DNA from: Natronosalvus rutilus
Lineage (GTDB): Archaea; Halobacteriota; Halobacteria; Halobacteriales; Natrialbaceae
Reading direction: 5' to 3'
Assembly: GCF_024204665.1 (NCBI RefSeq)
Contig: NZ_CP100355.1
Coordinates: 2,895,451 to 2,959,450 of the forward strand
DNA: 64,000 nucleotides
Positions 60,822 to 64,000 of this stretch are shown here, piece after piece (position 1 is the first letter of the stretch; every line of letters starts with the position of its first letter). The notes below the pieces were generated by a model that was not told where the DNA came from, did no database searches, and worked only from the letters and a program-made list of their open reading frames with translations. A program made the translations under genes and the position numbers.

Positions 60822-62372
60822 ATGACGATGGAAGAGCGTATCAAGGAACTCGAGTCCATGCGCGAAGAGGCGCTACTCGGGGGCGGCGAAGAGCGGATCG
60901 AACGCCAGCACGAGAAGGGGAAGATGACCGCGCGAGAGCGCATCGAATACTTCCTCGACGACGACACCTTCACCGAGTTCGACCAGCTCCGGACCCACGA
61001 GGAGCGCAACTTCGGGATGGAAGAGCGCAAGGTCCTCGGCGACGGCGTCGTCACGGGCTACGGCGAGGTCGAGGGACGAAACGTCTTCGTCTTCGCCCAC
61101 GACTTCACCGTCTTCGGTGGCTCTTTAGGCGAAGTCTTCGCCGAGAAGGTGACGAAGGTGATGGACATGGCGATGGAGGTCGGTGCCCCCATCGTCGGCC
61201 TGAACGACTCCGCGGGCGCTCGTATCCAGGAGGGCGTCAAGAGCCTCGCCGGGTTCACCGAAATCTTCCGCCGCAACCAGCAAGCCAGCGGCGTCGTTCC
61301 CCAGATTTCCTCGATCATGGGGCCGTGTGCCGGGGGCGCCGTCTACTCCCCCGCGATCACCGACTTCATCTTCATGGTCGAGGACTCGAGTCACATGTAC
61401 ATCACGGGGCCCGGCGTCACGAAGACCGTCACCGGCGAGGACGTCACCCACGAGGAACTCGGCGGGGCGCTCACGCACGCGAACAAGACGGGTGTCGCCC
61501 AGTTTGCCTGCGAATCCGAGGAGCAGGCCCTGGACGACATCCGGCGACTGCTCTCGTATCTCCCACAGAACAACGTCGAGGACCCTCCACGGGTAGAGCC
61601 CTGGGACGACCCCGACCGTCGAGACGAGGCCCTCGAGTCGATCGTCCCCGACAACCCACAGAAACCCTACGACATGACCGACGTCATCGGGACGGTGATG
61701 GACGAGGGCTCGTTCTTCGAGGTGGCCGAGAACTACGCGAAGAACCTCGTCGTCGGCTTCTCGCGGCTCGACGGCCGTTCGGTCGGCGTTGTCGCGAACC
61801 AGCCGCGGGTCAACGCCGGCACGCTCACCGTCGACGCCTCGATGAAGGGGTCGCGGTTCGTCCGCTTCTGCGATTCGTTCAACATCCCCATCGTGACTTT
61901 CGTCGACGTGCCCGGCTACATGCCCGGGACCGACCAGGAACACCGCGGGATCATCCGCCACGGGGCGAAACTGCTCTACGCCTACTCCGAGGCGTCTGTT
62001 CCACTCTTGACGGTCATCACCCGCAAGGCCTACGGCGGCGCCTACTGCGTGATGGCCTCGAAGAACCTCGGCGCGGACATCAACTACGCCTGGCCGACGG
62101 CCGAAATCGCCGTCATGGGTCCGAAGGGCGCGGTCAACATCCTCTACCGCAAGGAACTTGCCGAGGCCGACGATCCGGACGCCCTGCGCGAAGAACTCAT
62201 CGAGGAGTACCGCGAGGAGTTCGCCAACCCCTACACCGCCACGGACAAGGGCTTCCTCGACGACGTGATCCGCCCGACCGAAACCCGGCCACGGCTGATC
62301 CGGGACCTCGAGATGCTCGAGACCAAACGCGAGGACACGCCCGACAAGAAACACGGGAACATCCCCCTGTGA
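60822..62372 (+). CDS. pccB: Acyl-CoA carboxylase carboxyltransferase (beta) subunit
   Basis: A 516-residue carboxyltransferase that moves carboxyl from biotin to propionyl- or acetyl-CoA. It is a typical crotonase-fold dimer: [58 protein letters not shown], the oxyanion-hole [16 protein letters not shown] and [13 protein letters not shown]. The C-terminal half repeats the fold ([17 protein letters not shown]). In haloarchaea the complex serves propionyl-CoA assimilation. It overlaps pccX by TGATG. The long overlapping frame from 60815 is a shadow. Confidence 0.94.
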   Translation: MTMEERIKELESMREEALLGGGEERIERQHEKGKMTARERIEYFLDDDTFTEFDQLRTHEERNFGMEERKVLGDGVVTGYGEVEGRNVFVFAHDFTVFGGSLGEVFAEKVTKVMDMAMEVGAPIVGLNDSAGARIQEGVKSLAGFTEIFRRNQQASGVVPQISSIMGPCAGGAVYSPAITDFIFMVEDSSHMYITGPGVTKTVTGEDVTHEELGGALTHANKTGVAQFACESEEQALDDIRRLLSYLPQNNVEDPPRVEPWDDPDRRDEALESIVPDNPQKPYDMTDVIGTVMDEGSFFEVAENYAKNLVVGFSRLDGRSVGVVANQPRVNAGTLTVDASMKGSRFVRFCDSFNIPIVTFVDVPGYMPGTDQEHRGIIRHGAKLLYAYSEASVPLLTVITRKAYGGAYCVMASKNLGADINYAWPTAEIAVMGPKGAVNILYRKELAEADDPDALREELIEEYREEFANPYTATDKGFLDDVIRPTETRPRLIRDLEMLETKREDTPDKKHGNIPL

Positions 62373-62725
62373 TGACGGCGAACGACTCCGAGGCGCTCGA
62401 GGTCGAGGGTGGCTCGGGCGAGCGAGCGAATGGCGAACCCACCGACACCGCCATCGACGTCGACGTGGCGCTCGACGAAGACGTCTCGATCACGCTCCCG
62501 GCGGACGCCACCAGCGAGGAAGCCGCGGCCATCGTCGCAGCAATCGGTGCCCACCTCCGGGACCTCGAGGCGGCAGCCGCCCAGGCCGACGACGAGGTAA
62601 CCTGGGATGGCAAGCGCTGGTCGTTCGCCGGCCGGATCGACGCCCAGCAGGGTCGAACCGTTCGCGTCCCGACCCGAGCGCCGACGAACCCCTGGACTGC
62701 GGCGGGGCGAGCCGATCGGTACTGA
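62372..62725 (+). CDS. pccX: Acyl-CoA carboxylase accessory (epsilon-like) subunit
   Basis: A 117-residue acidic protein starting [20 protein letters not shown]. Conserved features are [53 protein letters not shown] and a basic end with [18 protein letters not shown]. It matches the small PccX/acc operon protein described in Haloferax, needed for an active propionyl-CoA carboxylase and reminiscent of the epsilon subunit of actinobacterial carboxylases. Its start overlaps the pccB stop by one nucleotide, so it is coupled. Confidence 0.87.
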   Translation: MTANDSEALEVEGGSGERANGEPTDTAIDVDVALDEDVSITLPADATSEEAAAIVAAIGAHLRDLEAAAAQADDEVTWDGKRWSFAGRIDAQQGRTVRVPTRAPTNPWTAAGRADRY

Positions 62726-62751
62726 GAGCGTTACGGCCGTCTCGAGTCCTT

Positions 62752-63507
62752 CTACACCGCGTAATCGAGGTTGGGTCGTAGCGATTCGATCAACGACGTC
62801 GCGACCGTCTCGATCCCGTCGATGCAGGCCTCTTCGTCGCGGTCGTCCTGGAACTGGACGATCACGCCGCGGACGCCGTCGCCGTCGTGAGCGGGGAGCA
62901 GGAAGCGCCACTGGCGATTCTCCTCGCTGCTCTGGATGCTCTGGTAGACGTCGATCTGTTCGCCTTCGTAGGTGAAGGTCCAGTCGATGAGTTCGTTCGT
63001 GCCGAAGCCGGTCACCCAGTTGGTCGTAGCCTCCTTGTCGTCGGTGGGGTGTTTGTGCTGCTGGACGAGCACGTTGACCGGGTACGACGCGCTCTCTTTC
63101 GACCCAACGTGGCCCAGTTGCGCGCCGATTCCGCTCTCCGACTCGTTGATCCCCTCGTTGTACTGCTCGAACGTGTCGGGGTGGTCGAAGTGAATCGGGA
63201 ACGATCGATTGCCCTGATCGAATGGGATCCACGCGCCCTCGAGGCTGGCACAGGAATCTATCACATCTCCGTCGTCGCTCTCGTCGTTCTGGTCGTTCTC
63301 GTCCTCGACGTTCGCGTCACCGGAGTCGTCGGTGGACCCATCGGTGCCGTCACCGTCGCCATCGGGTTCGTCGCCGAGATCCCCGTCGCTCTCGTCTGTT
63401 CCTCCGGTACACCCAGCGAGCGCGGTCGTCGCCGCGAGTCCCACCAGAGCGAGGAGTCGTCGTCTACTGTACCGACCGTCCGAACGTGACCCAGAATCGA
63501 TGAGCAT
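62752..63507 (-). CDS. Tat lipoprotein, function unknown
   Basis: A 251-residue exported lipoprotein. The signal reads RYSRRRLLALVGLAATTALA then GC (lipobox LAGC, Cys near residue 33). An acidic spacer with about 45 residues of Asp/Gly/Asn follows, then a domain at about 90-251 with strands such as GAWIPFDQGNRSFPIHFDHP, SASYPVNVLVQQHKH and RQWRFLLPAHDGDGVRGVIV. No family is recognised. It lies on the opposite strand between pccX and the biotin carboxylase gene, so it splits the carboxylase locus. Confidence 0.8.
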   Translation of the reverse strand: MLIDSGSRSDGRYSRRRLLALVGLAATTALAGCTGGTDESDGDLGDEPDGDGDGTDGSTDDSGDANVEDENDQNDESDDGDVIDSCASLEGAWIPFDQGNRSFPIHFDHPDTFEQYNEGINESESGIGAQLGHVGSKESASYPVNVLVQQHKHPTDDKEATTNWVTGFGTNELIDWTFTYEGEQIDVYQSIQSSEENRQWRFLLPAHDGDGVRGVIVQFQDDRDEEACIDGIETVATSLIESLRPNLDYAV

Positions 63508-63738
63508 GAATTCTCCGTCGAACGCGCGAGTCGATCGTTCCGACCGCACTCGCGTCGTTCGTCTCGACCAAACAGACGACAACTCGAGCGATATACTCAC
63601 CCCGTGACGAAAATTCGTCCAGTGAACGCTCGGTGTCTGCCGCTTCGAAGTGGAGTGCCTCGGCGAGAACTCGTTTAACCGTTGACTCGTTCCGTTGCGA
63701 AAAAGTAAGGTAGGGTCCTTCCGTCGATTCGAACAGGA
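63508..63738. other. Divergent promoter region, lipoprotein and biotin carboxylase
   Basis: It should hold both promoters. Near the carboxylase start GCGAAAAAGTAAGGTAGGG (about 63698) is AT-rich. No RNA gene or long repeat is seen. Confidence 0.35.
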
Positions 63739-64000
63739 ATGTTCAGGAAGGTTCTGGTCGCGAACCGAGGCGAGATCGCGGTTCGAGTCATGCGGGCCTG
63801 CGAGGAATTGAACGTTGGCACCGTCGCCGTCTACTCCGACGCCGACAAACACGGCGGTCACGTCCGCTACGCCGACGAAGCCTACAACGTCGGCCCCGCC
63901 CGTGCGGCTGACTCCTACCTCGACCACGAGGCGGTCATCGAGGCCGCACAAAAGGCCGACGCCGACGCGATCCACCCCGGCTACGGCTTCCTCGCCGAAA
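63739..64000 (+). CDS. pccA: Acyl-CoA carboxylase biotin carboxylase subunit, N-terminal part
   Basis: An open frame of 87 codons to the window edge, starting [20 protein letters not shown]. This is the N-terminal biotin carboxylase domain: the glycine-rich start, then [33 protein letters not shown] and [12 protein letters not shown], the PYGFLAE-type motif of the ATP-grasp fold. The full protein normally also has ATP-grasp and biotin-carrier parts; these lie outside the window. With pccB and pccX it forms a biotin-dependent acyl-CoA carboxylase. Confidence 0.93.
   Translation, partial: MFRKVLVANRGEIAVRVMRACEELNVGTVAVYSDADKHGGHVRYADEAYNVGPARAADSYLDHEAVIEAAQKADADAIHPGYGFLAE

Noticed and set aside
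60815-62371. Long + strand frame that runs over pccB and into pccX
   Set aside because: Only its last part (62372-62725) reads as protein. The earlier part is arginine-rich out-of-frame translation of pccB.

Overview
The window is haloarchaeal chromosome, most like the Natrialba/Haloterrigena/Natrinema group. It is GC-rich, its proteins are very acidic, and the motif CTCGAG recurs throughout. Most genes have an AT-rich TATA-like box about 25-30 nt before the start codon and no obvious ribosome site, as expected for leaderless transcripts. Archaeal or haloarchaeal markers include a proteasome beta subunit, SecE-Spt5, MBF1, HalOD1, methenyl-tetrahydromethanopterin cyclohydrolase, halocyanin and Tat lipoproteins. 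Family assignments come from reading the proteins by eye; no database search was run.

Left part (1-22 kb): mostly housekeeping. It holds proteasome beta (cut by the left edge), an XRE-CBS regulator, two convergent HAD hydrolases, Mch, a thiamine-binding protein, tRNA-Leu(GAG), MBF1, an AlaX-type editing enzyme, gluconate dehydratase, secE-spt5, and a nucleic-acid cluster (PHP protein, Mut7-C RNase, PolX). A rhomboid protease, endonuclease V, a decayed HPP-family gene, purD, and the overlapping thyA-folA pair follow.

Middle (22-32 kb): aconitase, then an AT-richer accessory patch with a 216-bp MITE-like element (8-bp target duplication), a lipoprotein, and an intact IS5-type insertion sequence (9-bp target duplication). 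Next come YyaL/DUF255, a zinc ribbon, a thioredoxin and cysteine synthase.

32-42 kb: sulfur and redox genes. These are a fused SufS-SufU protein, UPF0179, a lipoprotein, a three-domain halocyanin and a Tat-exported sulfite oxidase-type molybdoenzyme, followed by FKBP, an HxlR regulator divergent from a flavin reductase, and a membrane protein with a G-quadruplex-like tract after its stop.

42.7-50 kb: an ABC-2 exporter whose first permease is fused to a PrsW-type intramembrane protease, followed by a penicillin acylase-family hydrolase and a small membrane protein. This is the most unusual locus of the window.

50-64 kb: metabolism and transport. It holds an aldo/keto reductase, AIM24, TenA, a HEAT-like protein, GDPD, an SDR, the livHMGF branched-chain amino acid transporter with its binding protein convergent, and a biotin-dependent acyl-CoA carboxylase locus (pccB, pccX and, beyond an opposite-strand lipoprotein, the biotin carboxylase gene cut by the right edge). 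No rRNA, CRISPR array or prophage was seen.
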